Part shown: positions 33,622-42,797 of the stretch, piece after piece
Layout: the number at the start of each line of letters is the position of its first letter
How positions within the stretch are numbered: the first letter of the stretch is position 1
Assembly (NCBI GenBank): GCA_002162755.1
Contig: MAAS01000029.1
Location: 99,033-163,032, forward strand
Direction: 5' to 3'
Origin: Gammaproteobacteria bacterium 50_400_T64
GTDB lineage: Bacteria; Pseudomonadota; Gammaproteobacteria; Pseudomonadales; Porticoccaceae
Length of the DNA stretch: 64,000 bases
Program-made: the position numbers and the translations under genes
Notes under the pieces: model-generated
What the model was told of the DNA's origin: nothing
The model's database searches: none
Seen by the model: the letters and a program-made list of their open reading frames with translations, nothing else

Positions 33622-35439
33622 TTAGAATTGATAGGTCAGTCGTAATGAGACTTCGTCAGCCCAGGCTAGAGGCTGTAAAGCACCGGCGTTGTCTTTGCTA
33701 TCAAGGAAGCTGGCAAAGCCTTCAATGGTCCAGCTTCTGTTGGGCTTATAGCGTACGCCCGGTTGAATCAGATAGCTGCCGTTGAGATCGTACAGCACGT
33801 TCATGTCGAGTCGCCAGATAAGGCCGGGCAGAGGTTGCTGAATCGCAAAAGATACGGCATCCCAACCACCTGACTCTTCACCACCGCTGGGTGCCTTTGT
33901 GGGTGAGCCACCGAGGTTGCTCAAGTGACGACCTGATAGATCACTCTCCGATTTGTGCATCCACTGGAACACTAGAAAGGTGGCAGGGAATGCATCACTG
34001 AAGCGACGGTACTTCTCAAGCACTAAACCTGTTACCCACTCATCTTCTTCAATAAAGTTTCTCGACATATTATTGGAGAATTTTTTGTCGGGGGTGTAGG
34101 TCATTTCAAAGCGCACGACCAGTTGGTCAAGCCAGGTATCGGGTTCTGAATAAAAAATATAGTTGGCACCAAAACCGAAGACATTTTCAGCCGCGTAGAT
34201 GGGAATGATATCGGCTTCAAGATCCCCCAGTTGCGTGAAAAACCCATCTAGCGCTAAGCTACCTTCGGCGACCGAATTAACATAGTCTGGCCCGCTATAT
34301 CCTGAGGCGGTAAGAAAATTGCCAATTAAAGCAAACTCCTGACCAAGAACATTAATCGCCTCAACGCCATTGACCCCCATTAAATGGGCAGAAGTCATCC
34401 AGTCGAGTCCACCGTAAGTACCTGAATTGAGTGCGCCAACAGCACCGGGTGAACCCGTACTACGGAAAGGCTGGTCAGAGAAAGTACCTAAAGCCGCAAA
34501 AGCGGGATCTAATGCCGTTTGACCACCGGGGCCCCACTTGAAAATGGGGTCAGGGTTATGTCGTGCGGTCGCCATAAATTGCAGGCCAAGATCACCCAGT
34601 TGACCGACTAGCCTTACGCCGACGTTGATTTTGTCATCTACTTTATCGAAGCCAATATCGTTTCTCACTCGGAAGGGTGAGTTGATGATGCTATAGGCAG
34701 TGCCCGATTGCGGGAGTACCGAGGGTTGAAACATTTGCGCAAAGGTTTCAACTTCCCAGTTACTGTTTAAATTGTAGCTAACACGTATCGCGGGGGATGA
34801 AATGCGCTCATCGGCATATTCCTCTGATGCTAAATCAAGGAAGGTGTGCCGGCGTAAATCGAGTCCATTGGGGACATCCATTACTCGGAAGAAAATCGCT
34901 TCGCCCCAGGCAATTTGCTGTACGCCGAATCGTACCCAAAGGTCGCCTTCGGAGTAGTCAATGTAGGCTGAGGGTAGATCGATCATAAAGTCGTCGTCGC
35001 ACACTTCGAAAATGCTGGCGCATTTACCGTGCTGGTCGACTCGAAACTGGTTGACGTCTTTTGCGCCATTTTCAACGCTGACGTCGTTAAAAACATCGGC
35101 AGAATAAAAGCCACGTACTTTTACAAAGGCTTTAACATTTTCGCTGATGCCGATAGTGAAGTTCACTTCGGCACGGGTGGCCATCATGTTCCAGTCATTG
35201 TCGTAATCAAAATCTTTCTTGATAAAATCAGCGCCCCCGGTGGTATTAGGGACTGTTCCCGATACTGCGGCTGTGCCACGATTCATCGGATTTTGGTCAT
35301 CGCTGATACTGTAGGCCATTTCCTGGCGGATAAACCCTGATACATCGACATCGACTGCGTGGGCAGCGGGCATGGCGAGTAAGCCTGCCGAAAATATCGC
35401 TGGTAGTTTGGTGAGAGTTGTTGTTTTTTTCATTGCCAT
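33622..35439 (-). CDS. DUF1302-family outer-membrane protein
   Basis: A 605-residue protein with a signal peptide (cleavage after AHA, about residue 28), then VDVSGFIRQEMAYS, many aromatic-alternating strands and a terminal Phe (LRLTYQF), so a beta-barrel is likely. It belongs to the DUF1302 family, commonly encoded beside DUF1329. The DUF1329 gene lies 63 bases upstream in the same operon. The pair often accompanies degradation or transport of hydrophobic compounds, but no substrate is proven. Confidence 0.88.
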   Translation of the reverse strand: MAMKKTTTLTKLPAIFSAGLLAMPAAHAVDVDVSGFIRQEMAYSISDDQNPMNRGTAAVSGTVPNTTGGADFIKKDFDYDNDWNMMATRAEVNFTIGISENVKAFVKVRGFYSADVFNDVSVENGAKDVNQFRVDQHGKCASIFEVCDDDFMIDLPSAYIDYSEGDLWVRFGVQQIAWGEAIFFRVMDVPNGLDLRRHTFLDLASEEYADERISSPAIRVSYNLNSNWEVETFAQMFQPSVLPQSGTAYSIINSPFRVRNDIGFDKVDDKINVGVRLVGQLGDLGLQFMATARHNPDPIFKWGPGGQTALDPAFAALGTFSDQPFRSTGSPGAVGALNSGTYGGLDWMTSAHLMGVNGVEAINVLGQEFALIGNFLTASGYSGPDYVNSVAEGSLALDGFFTQLGDLEADIIPIYAAENVFGFGANYIFYSEPDTWLDQLVVRFEMTYTPDKKFSNNMSRNFIEEDEWVTGLVLEKYRRFSDAFPATFLVFQWMHKSESDLSGRHLSNLGGSPTKAPSGGEESGGWDAVSFAIQQPLPGLIWRLDMNVLYDLNGSYLIQPGVRYKPNRSWTIEGFASFLDSKDNAGALQPLAWADEVSLRLTYQF

Positions 35440-35502
35440 ATCCTTCTCAATTAATTGCTCAGTTTGGCGATTTTCTGAAATACACCGGTCACGAGTTGGT
35501 GA

Positions 35503-36897
35503 TTAACTGCCGAGTTTTCGAATTGCTTGCACGGTCAGGTATTTTTCATAAGCATTTTCAGAATCAAACTGAGTTCTAATACCACCTTTTATTTTTTCGG
35601 CCAGGTTAAATCGTGTAAAACGATCCCCTTGTATATCGTGGGAGTGAATGTAAGACCATGCCCACTCGGGATTGCCATTGGCGTCGAGATTGGCCTTGTT
35701 GCCTTGCTTCATTTGGCTGAAGCCCATTTCGTAAGAGCGCCAAATGTCACCGTTACGGTCATAGGTAACATAGGCGATGGGTACCATATTTCGAGCGTCT
35801 AGCCAGATACGTTTTTTACTAACGGGGGCTCTTGGGAAACCTGTCGGCTCTGCTTCAACAACAATCACCTCAGGGCAAAGCTGGAAATTGGCTTCGTAAA
35901 AGGTATTGCCTTTTTTACCACCGTGTACCAGGTGTTCTTTGGACCAATTCTCTTTGTCGCCATGCCACATGCCAGACTGACAACCGAGGAAAGGGCCACG
36001 GCCAACAATTTTATGCTTACCCCAGGTCAGCATGGGGTCACCGGCAGCCCAGGCGTCAGAAAGGAAGAAGGTAATGCCGGGCACCAGGGGCTCAAAACGC
36101 TGGTTTGTTGGAAAGCGTCTAACGCGTTTAAAGGCAGGCAGGTAACCAAAGAGATCGGGGAATTCGCGCTGGTCGTATTTCCAGATATTTAAAAAGGACG
36201 TACCACGCGTATCGTCAGGTGCTGTAAACCAAATGGATTGGTGGCGTAGTTTGCCATTAAATCCTTCCAGATAAGGTCCGCTAGGGTTGCTGACTAATGT
36301 GCTGAAGTTTTTCTCACACCAGGCAATTTGATATTGGTACTCGATATTGCCGCTGGGTCCAATGTCGTAATCGTCAACGGCATAGATCGAAGTGTCATGC
36401 CTTCCCCAGCTCAGGGTGATATTGGCAAAGGCTTCAAGGCCATTTTGCGGGTCGACAAAAGGTGTGCCACCAATCCATTGATTAGTACTACCTTTGACAA
36501 CGACATTGCCGTCCTGATCAAGAGCTGCCTTACCCTGGTTGGCCAATGTAGCTTTTAGGTAGTCGTGTGGGAAGAGTTGTGTGGCATCAGTGGTTGTCGG
36601 TACTAGCTTAATACGTCGCCCCTGCTGGGAAACTTGTAGATAGGCAATGGGGTCGATTAGATCTTTAACAATCTCGACATTGCTCGCATCGATAATATCA
36701 CCGTCTTTCAGTTTGCCCTGGGTGAAGGCTTCAATTGAAAGTAACTCCTCAGGATAGGCTTTGGTGATATCCGCCGTTTCACCAATGAGAGGCCATAGAG
36801 AGGTTAATACTCCGGCCCCCATTATTCCTTTGCTCATTTTTTCTAAAAAGAATCGGCGGCTGTAATCTACGTCGTACTTTTTTATGTGTATAGGCAC
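35503..36897 (-). CDS. DUF1329-family periplasmic protein with Tat signal
   Basis: A 464-residue DUF1329 protein. The N-terminus carries SRRFFLEK (Arg14-Arg15), a near-perfect twin-arginine motif, followed by a hydrophobic stretch, so it is probably exported folded. The body shows LolA/LolB-like features of the family (long beta-rich region with conserved Trp). It is the first gene of a two-gene operon with the DUF1302 barrel protein and may carry a lipidic substrate to it. The Tat signal is notable and may reflect a bound cofactor or folded export. Confidence 0.87.
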   Translation of the reverse strand: MPIHIKKYDVDYSRRFFLEKMSKGIMGAGVLTSLWPLIGETADITKAYPEELLSIEAFTQGKLKDGDIIDASNVEIVKDLIDPIAYLQVSQQGRRIKLVPTTTDATQLFPHDYLKATLANQGKAALDQDGNVVVKGSTNQWIGGTPFVDPQNGLEAFANITLSWGRHDTSIYAVDDYDIGPSGNIEYQYQIAWCEKNFSTLVSNPSGPYLEGFNGKLRHQSIWFTAPDDTRGTSFLNIWKYDQREFPDLFGYLPAFKRVRRFPTNQRFEPLVPGITFFLSDAWAAGDPMLTWGKHKIVGRGPFLGCQSGMWHGDKENWSKEHLVHGGKKGNTFYEANFQLCPEVIVVEAEPTGFPRAPVSKKRIWLDARNMVPIAYVTYDRNGDIWRSYEMGFSQMKQGNKANLDANGNPEWAWSYIHSHDIQGDRFTRFNLAEKIKGGIRTQFDSENAYEKYLTVQAIRKLGS

Positions 36898-37293
36898 GGT
36901 GGCCCTCCGCTTTGCTAGTATGAATGATAGGTTGAACGTTTTTGCACAACTCCATGTGTGCCTACAATTACTTATGATTGAGTACGTGGGGGAGTTTAGT
37001 GGAACTGAATAGTTCTTCTCTGTACGACGTAGGGTTTTGCGACAGTTTTAAGACTGTTAAGTAAAATATGTGAACTAGAGTCACAATTGATCTGGTTTTT
37101 CTGCTCAAAGGGGATTGTTGATGACGAGCTGTTAATGATAATAGCTATTATTTGGTTAATGGAAATAAGGATTGGGGCGTTTCTTTTCCGTTACAACGCG
37201 CATATTGCCCAGGGCTTGACGTTTAATATTGCCAAATTTTCTGAATTTATTTAATTCTTTGACTGTTCTTATTTACGGCATATTAGTTTTGAA
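36898..37293. other. Intergenic region between the DUF1329 and MFS genes
   Basis: In this 396-base region the only clear element is a perfect 14-bp palindrome (ataatagctattat, 37138-37151), a possible regulator site. The rest is AT-rich and presumably includes the promoter for the DUF1329/DUF1302 operon. Confidence 0.4.
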
Positions 37294-38583
37294 TTAGCTA
37301 CCCTTTGTTTTGGCCCAGCGAGGTTCTGGCACATAGGCGTTGACCATTGCACCGCCAAAAAATAGAAAGGCGACAGAGCAAATGAATACGGCTTCATAAC
37401 CTAAATAAGCGGCTAGTAAGCCACCGAGTAAGGGGCCGATTGCGCCAGCGACTTCTGAACTTGAATTAGCAATAGCAATACGCAAGGGAACATCATCCCG
37501 GTGGCCAAATTCCAGTGTTAAATTAATTGCCGTACTTTGGAAACCTTGTGTCGCGGCACCAATGCCAATAAACACTAAAATATTGAATAACAGCCCTTGG
37601 CTAAACAGTAGTAATAAAGTGGAGGCAATCCATAGGGCGATGGAGGTGAGGAAGGCGAGGCGAAAACCTCGGTGGTCGGCAATAAAGCCCCAGACAAGAT
37701 TTGAAACCGTACCCGCCAGGGTGAAGGCGACGGTTAATGTGCCCAGTATCGCACCGCTTAACCCGAGGGTTTGCCCAGCGTAGAGAATATAAAAAGGCAT
37801 TGCCATACGCCCCATAGTGGCGAGTGAGCGGGCCAGAAAATAATGGGTAAACGCCGGGTCGTTGCGCAGTAGAGAAGGTATGTGGGATAAGCGTTCTTTG
37901 AGGCTGACATCGGCAGCTACGGTGGGTGGCTCTGGCTCGCGCACAAAGAGCAACATCGCCAGGCCGATGGTGGTAAGTACAAAGGCGAGTAAAAAAGTCA
38001 TCGAGTAACCGAAGGGATCCGGTGTATCGCCGATCAGATAATATCCCCCTAGATAGGCGACACCAGCGGCGGTAATGCCGGCGAGAAAATTTCGCATTCC
38101 CGTGAGCCAGCCGCGCTTGTTAATCGGTATGACCTTGCTCATCAGCACATTAAAGACAACGCCTTGCATGCCCTGAAAAAGACCCAGTAGTGCCAAAAAT
38201 AGATAAATGGCAAGCAGGGCTGAAGAGGGTGAGAGCAGTAGCCCTGCAAGCGCTATACACAGCACCATCGCCCGCATACCCGCACCGATAAGAAAACCCA
38301 TCGGCAAAACGCGCGTTCTATGTTCAATAAGGTTGGCACCCAACAAGGGAGTGATGGCCATGCCCAGGGACTGCATCGCCAGGGCAATGCCCACGGCTAC
38401 AGTGGAGCCATTTGAAAGTAGCAGTACATAAGCGGGCAAGAAGGTGGGTGCTGTGAGGAGACGAAAGCCTGTCTGCCCCAGCAAGCCATGGGCGAGATGG
38501 GCTGTAAAATTGCGCTTCAGATTATTTTTAATCTGAAGCTGATAGCGCTGCTCGGCTAGGTGATTGGGTGGCTTTTTTGGCAC
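37294..38583 (-). CDS. MFS transporter
   Basis: A 429-residue major facilitator protein with about 12 helices in two halves and a charged central loop (REPEPPTVAADVSLKERL). The specificity is unknown. It stands alone on the minus strand. The 361 bases upstream carry a perfect palindrome that could be an operator. Confidence 0.85.
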   Translation of the reverse strand: MPKKPPNHLAEQRYQLQIKNNLKRNFTAHLAHGLLGQTGFRLLTAPTFLPAYVLLLSNGSTVAVGIALAMQSLGMAITPLLGANLIEHRTRVLPMGFLIGAGMRAMVLCIALAGLLLSPSSALLAIYLFLALLGLFQGMQGVVFNVLMSKVIPINKRGWLTGMRNFLAGITAAGVAYLGGYYLIGDTPDPFGYSMTFLLAFVLTTIGLAMLLFVREPEPPTVAADVSLKERLSHIPSLLRNDPAFTHYFLARSLATMGRMAMPFYILYAGQTLGLSGAILGTLTVAFTLAGTVSNLVWGFIADHRGFRLAFLTSIALWIASTLLLLFSQGLLFNILVFIGIGAATQGFQSTAINLTLEFGHRDDVPLRIAIANSSSEVAGAIGPLLGGLLAAYLGYEAVFICSVAFLFFGGAMVNAYVPEPRWAKTKGS

Positions 38584-38945
38584 GGTGGAAGAGAACCTGG
38601 TTTAAGCGTGGCATCAGTGATTAATTGATTTTACGCAGTGCGAATATCGATGGGCCTAGGGTATCGCGTTTGCCACACACTGCGTTAATCCATTCAGAGG
38701 TGTCTCTTTCTTAGTGCCAATAAACTGTAGTTTTACAGTGCTGTAATTGGCGCTTTGATGGGGCGAAAACCCTTTTCTAGCAATCGCCTATAAAAGAGTC
38801 TTATGCAGTTATAAGCATAAAATAATTAATAAAAATGTCTGTAAAACGAGCCAGTCACATATTTTTGAAGGTATTATATTTTTCGATTTTACCCAATCTC
38901 TCGCTGGCCCTGCCTCTGAATAAAGCGGGATGCCGGGTCTGGACA
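38584..38945. other. Intergenic region upstream of the MFS gene
   Basis: A perfect 14-bp palindrome ttacagtgctgtaa (38733-38746) and a hairpin ttatgc...gcataa (38801-38820) are visible. The first could be an operator for the MFS gene. The second could act as a terminator for the long operon that ends at 38946, although no T run is attached. Confidence 0.4.
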
Positions 38946-40427
38946 TTAACGAATAATTTTTATCCATTGCCCTACTGTTGGCTCGCCACCAGGGTAATCG
39001 CCATTAATCAGTCGTAGGTGGTCAACACCGTAGCGACCAAGGACCAAGTGTTTGGCCAGCCGTGCGTAGGTTGCGCCAGATTTTGCTTTTACATAGTGAA
39101 TAGTCTGGGGCTTCTGGTTTTGCAACTCGCGTATTGAACGGGGTTTAAAGCTGGAAGCAATACCGAGAAAATCCCGATCGTAACTTTGTTTAGCCGTCGT
39201 GTCGGTCTTGTCATCGAGACGCCCCTTGTTCACTTCCCCACGGAAAACATAGGCTCTTCGCCCATAATAAATCACAATAATACGTTGTTCTTTACTGCCG
39301 TTTTTAGCGGGAATGATACCGGTGTGCGCTTTTAAACCATTAATCATTAAGCTTTCAGATTTTTTGATAAAAGCAATGCCAAGCTTATTTTTAAGGTAGT
39401 CAGCCGGGCTGTCGAGGGTGCGGGATTTTATAGTGACAGTCAGCGTTGCCGATTGCTTTTCGTCGTGACCATTAATGGCAAGTCCCTGATCTGTAAACGC
39501 CCAACCTTTGGGATAATCAAATTGAAAGCGTAATTTGTCGTGGTAAAAACGGTTGTCCTTTTTTTCTTTTTGAGCTGAATTGTTGCCCCAAACCAGGCCG
39601 TTAGTGGCGACGCGGAAATTACCTCTATCGGCGTTCGCCGTAATTTGTTGAGTCGTTTTATCCTCTTTGGAAGAAGAGGCTTTCAGCATCTGCCGCAGTC
39701 TTTTGTCATTGCGCGGATGGGAGGCAAATAGCCCGTGATAGGTTTGTGCTTTTTTCCCGGCATCAGCACTGCGTTTTTTTGTGTAACGCTCATGGGCTTT
39801 GAGCTGGCTGATAATGGTGATCATGGCATCGGGGTCGTACCCCGCACGGTTCAGGAACTTGTTACCCAGCGCATCCGCCTCCAGCTCCATATCGCGACCG
39901 TAGCCCTTTACGGATGCGGCCCCCCACTGCGCTGTTGCATCGCCGACTTCGGCGCTGCGGGTGAGTATGGCCAACACGCCAGCGACGACGTTGGAGCTGG
40001 TTTGCGCGAGCTGCTGCTGGGATGCGTGATCGGCGGTAATGTGAGCCACTTCATGGCCGAGCACGGCGGCGAGCTGGCTCTCTGAATTCATATAACTCAA
40101 CAGGCCCCGATAAATATAAACGTAGCCGCCCGGTGTTGCGAAGGCATTAATATCGGGGCTGTCGAGTACGGTGAAGGTGTATTTTTCGTCAGGCTCATCG
40201 CTATGGCGAGCAATGTTTTGCCCTACTTTATTAACATAGGCGGTGATTTTTTTATCGCTAACTATGGGGATTTGTGTGGTGACCTCTTCGTACATTTGCT
40301 GGCCAATTTTCGCTGCCTTTTTATCAGACATCATCAGTGGTTGTTCAGCTTGAACAGGAAAAGAGCTTGCGAGTAGTACGCTGAATAGTATGTTCGTTAA
40401 TAGGCGCTTCCTGCGTGGTGACAGCAT
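38946..40427 (-). CDS. M48-family metalloprotease with LysM-like C-terminus
   Basis: A 493-residue periplasmic protease from ATG 40427, four bases after the preceding gene; a longer frame to 40523 would read through that gene. A signal peptide ends near residue 27 (PVQA). Zinc site HEVAH (125-129) with the downstream ELEAD glutamate and the segment INAFATPGGYVYIYRG are typical of BepA-like M48 enzymes. The last about 60 residues (HYVKAKSGATYARLA...INGDYPGGEPTVGQWIKII) look like LysM. It is the last gene of a 13-gene envelope operon and may perform quality control or peptidoglycan-linked processing for that system. Confidence 0.9.
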   Translation of the reverse strand: MLSPRRKRLLTNILFSVLLASSFPVQAEQPLMMSDKKAAKIGQQMYEEVTTQIPIVSDKKITAYVNKVGQNIARHSDEPDEKYTFTVLDSPDINAFATPGGYVYIYRGLLSYMNSESQLAAVLGHEVAHITADHASQQQLAQTSSNVVAGVLAILTRSAEVGDATAQWGAASVKGYGRDMELEADALGNKFLNRAGYDPDAMITIISQLKAHERYTKKRSADAGKKAQTYHGLFASHPRNDKRLRQMLKASSSKEDKTTQQITANADRGNFRVATNGLVWGNNSAQKEKKDNRFYHDKLRFQFDYPKGWAFTDQGLAINGHDEKQSATLTVTIKSRTLDSPADYLKNKLGIAFIKKSESLMINGLKAHTGIIPAKNGSKEQRIIVIYYGRRAYVFRGEVNKGRLDDKTDTTAKQSYDRDFLGIASSFKPRSIRELQNQKPQTIHYVKAKSGATYARLAKHLVLGRYGVDHLRLINGDYPGGEPTVGQWIKIIR

Positions 40428-40431
40428 TAAA

Positions 40432-41109
40432 TTAAGACTCTTCACTGCTTCTATGGCCAATAAAAAAGGTACGCAGTTGTAGGCCGATACCGTCGCAGGC
40501 CTGGTTCTGCACCTGGGCGACAATGGGAATGGGCAGAATAACAGCGATCATATAAGAGGATCCACGGGCTTCAACTTTGACGCGTCCGCTCTCACTGAGT
40601 TTCTGTAAATCCCAGATAATAGCTTCGTAGGTACTGGTTTTTTCCCAGGTGGTAAAACCAAAGCAGCCACCGCCCCCGGGGCCAATGGCACAACTCACGG
40701 AACCACCTCGGTCAGTTGTTTCCGTGCTGCCATCAATCCAGATCATGTAGTGCAAACCTTGCTCTTTAAAGCGCTGGGCAATTATTGGTTCATCAAGCAT
40801 TTTAGCGAGTCGTTTTAGGCCCAGTGGTGCCGTGCGAGGTTCGAACCAGGGATAGAGCAGGTCGACAAACTCCCTTTCAGGCAGCACTGAAATTTCTTTG
40901 TCCGCATTGAGTTTGTCGCCAATACAGTCGATAAAGTCGGGCTCCGTTTCATAGTCGGCATAATGACGACGGCCCAGTACAACAACGCGCTCGCCACTGG
41001 CAAGTACGAGTGAAGTGCTATTTTCGCGGTACTCATCAACGGTGGTGGTTGTGCAGGCGCTTATCGTGAAAAATAGAATAAGAGCGGCAGTAATAGCCAG
41101 ACTTTTCAT
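40432..41109 (-). CDS. Lipoprotein of unknown function (225 aa)
   Basis: The signal peptide ends in a lipobox (ISAC, Cys19). The mature part contains RRHYADYETEPDFIDCIGDKL and a glycine-rich cysteine patch (CAIGPGGGGCFGF). I do not recognise the family. It overlaps the upstream lipoprotein gene by four bases (ATGA) and lies four bases before the protease gene, so all are co-translated parts of the envelope operon. Confidence 0.8.
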   Translation of the reverse strand: MKSLAITAALILFFTISACTTTTVDEYRENSTSLVLASGERVVVLGRRHYADYETEPDFIDCIGDKLNADKEISVLPEREFVDLLYPWFEPRTAPLGLKRLAKMLDEPIIAQRFKEQGLHYMIWIDGSTETTDRGGSVSCAIGPGGGGCFGFTTWEKTSTYEAIIWDLQKLSESGRVKVEARGSSYMIAVILPIPIVAQVQNQACDGIGLQLRTFFIGHRSSEES

Positions 41110-41750
41110 AAATCAGCACTGCCTTTTGAGGCCGTTACTATTGGCCGGTGATTACGCAGCCATTGCTGTATTTCTGGCACGCGAGCAAAGCCGGTAATAA
41201 AGTGCGCGCCAGCATCGCGCAGGGCGACCATAGATGCCTGATGTAAAGCTTCTGTGTCAGACTTTAAAAAGCGGGTAGGGGTTTTGCCATAGGCCGTCAT
41301 AATCCAGTCGGCGATGGGCTCGCTATGACTATTAAAAACCTGCAAATTATATTTTATCCACACTTCAAAAACTTTTAACTGGGATTCGTTGGGCATGGAA
41401 ATTTGCACATCTTCAACGCTGGGGATCAAAATCAAATCAGCCTCAGTATCTGACGGCATGGTGCGGGTGCTTGAACTCTGTTCAAACAGGCTGGCGGCGA
41501 GGCCGGTAAACAATTCGACTTGAATTTGGCCGACGGAAATACTGACCTCCGGCCCCTCGGTACTTTCAAAACGGTGGCTGGCAAAGTCTGGGTTAAAAAC
41601 CACCACGGTGTTAAGTGGCAGCTGGTGGGTAAGTGCTGGGGGGAAATTGCCCTTCACGTCGACATGGGTAGCGCAGGCGCTGAGCGCCAGGCCGGTCAAT
41701 ACAAGGCTTGCTCGTACAAAGTTAAGTCTCATTAAATGACAAAGGTTCAT
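41106..41750 (-). CDS. Lipoprotein of unknown function (214 aa)
   Basis: Signal peptide with lipobox (LSAC, Cys26; Cys20 if the internal ATG at 41732 is used). The body includes a beta-rich region (EADLILIPSVEDVQISMP..KVFEVWIKYNLQVFN) of the kind found in outer-membrane-associated lipoproteins. The family is not recognised. It lies 32 bases after the first VWA gene and overlaps the next lipoprotein gene by four bases. Confidence 0.78.
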   Translation of the reverse strand: MNLCHLMRLNFVRASLVLTGLALSACATHVDVKGNFPPALTHQLPLNTVVVFNPDFASHRFESTEGPEVSISVGQIQVELFTGLAASLFEQSSSTRTMPSDTEADLILIPSVEDVQISMPNESQLKVFEVWIKYNLQVFNSHSEPIADWIMTAYGKTPTRFLKSDTEALHQASMVALRDAGAHFITGFARVPEIQQWLRNHRPIVTASKGSADL

Positions 41751-41782
41751 AGCTGGTTTTTTATCATTATTATTAAAGGTAT

Positions 41783-42784
41783 TTATCGTGTCTCACTGAG
41801 GCTGTTCAAGCCAACAAAGGTTCCACCGTTACGATAGCTTAACTCACGCATTAACGCAGCGAAACGGCTGGCGGTTTCCATTCTTCCACCGGGGGCTAAA
41901 AAGTGGACAGGAAAGCCGATGGTGTGAATGCGCACCCGTGGGGTTTTACGGCCGCGCCGTCGGTTGCTTTTATCAACGGTATTGAGCACGCGATGAATCG
42001 AGCCGCCAGTGAAGTCATCACCAAATACATAGAGACTAATTTTTTTATCCGATGCATAAAAAGCCTGTATTGCGCGCTGTATTCCCTCTACCGGGCTGGA
42101 ATTACTAAAGGGCCGCCAGTAGGTCATTTGTTGAATAATAGCCCGGCGGCGGCCCGGGGTATCAGGTAGCCACTTGCCGCGATAACTGGGGAACATGTAA
42201 TCGCCCATATCGTTCATCACCTGAATGCCTTTTACCGTGGGATAAATATCGAGAATATTAATCAGTTCTTCACGCACCTTGGGCCAGGCGAAATCCACCA
42301 TACTGCCCGATGTATCGATAATAAAAACCAGGTATTCACTGTCCACGGGAATGCCGCCAATCAGTTGATTAGCGTTGGGGCTGCCCCGTTGTTGCAGGCG
42401 TTGCATTTCTTCGGTGAGTATTTGTTGGGCGAGGATGAGTTCATCGCGCTCCGTGGTATCAACCTGAGCGGACGCCTGTAATTGACGATTCACACTGGCC
42501 AGTTGTTCGCGCAGTCGGGCGATACTTTTATCTAGCTCTGACAGTTGTTCCTGCTTGCTGTTAAGTATTTCCGCCATTTTCTGAGTTTCGCCGCGCAGGC
42601 TAAAGAGTTGCTCCTGCAGCACGGTGACCCCTTGATTATTCGGGGTTGTTTGGCTTTCATCAGAGGCCGTGAACTCGACTGTTTTGGCGATTAATAACAG
42701 CAGTACGATAGCGCCAAAGCCGCAGCTAATAACATCGAGAAATGAAATGCTGATTTCGACAGTTTGGCGGCGGGCTCGCTTCAT
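41783..42784 (-). CDS. VWA-domain protein with ExbD/TolR-like N-terminal helix (1)
   Basis: A 333-residue inner-membrane protein. One helix (about 14-34) carries SFLDVISCGFGA with Asp17; ExbD and TolR have a similar P-F-I-D-V-M helix whose aspartate conducts protons. A coiled-coil region (about 55-120, Glu/Gln-rich) follows, then a VWA domain with the metal motif DTSGSM (about 157). It is adjacent to a second protein of the same design and near a TolQ/MotA-like channel. I infer a stator-like partner of the channel with a periplasmic VWA ligand-binding head. A complete MIDAS is not certain, since the usual third Asp position reads VFGDDF. Confidence 0.82.
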   Translation of the reverse strand: MKRARRQTVEISISFLDVISCGFGAIVLLLLIAKTVEFTASDESQTTPNNQGVTVLQEQLFSLRGETQKMAEILNSKQEQLSELDKSIARLREQLASVNRQLQASAQVDTTERDELILAQQILTEEMQRLQQRGSPNANQLIGGIPVDSEYLVFIIDTSGSMVDFAWPKVREELINILDIYPTVKGIQVMNDMGDYMFPSYRGKWLPDTPGRRRAIIQQMTYWRPFSNSSPVEGIQRAIQAFYASDKKISLYVFGDDFTGGSIHRVLNTVDKSNRRRGRKTPRVRIHTIGFPVHFLAPGGRMETASRFAALMRELSYRNGGTFVGLNSLSETR

Positions 42785-42797
42785 TGTTTTAATTCCA

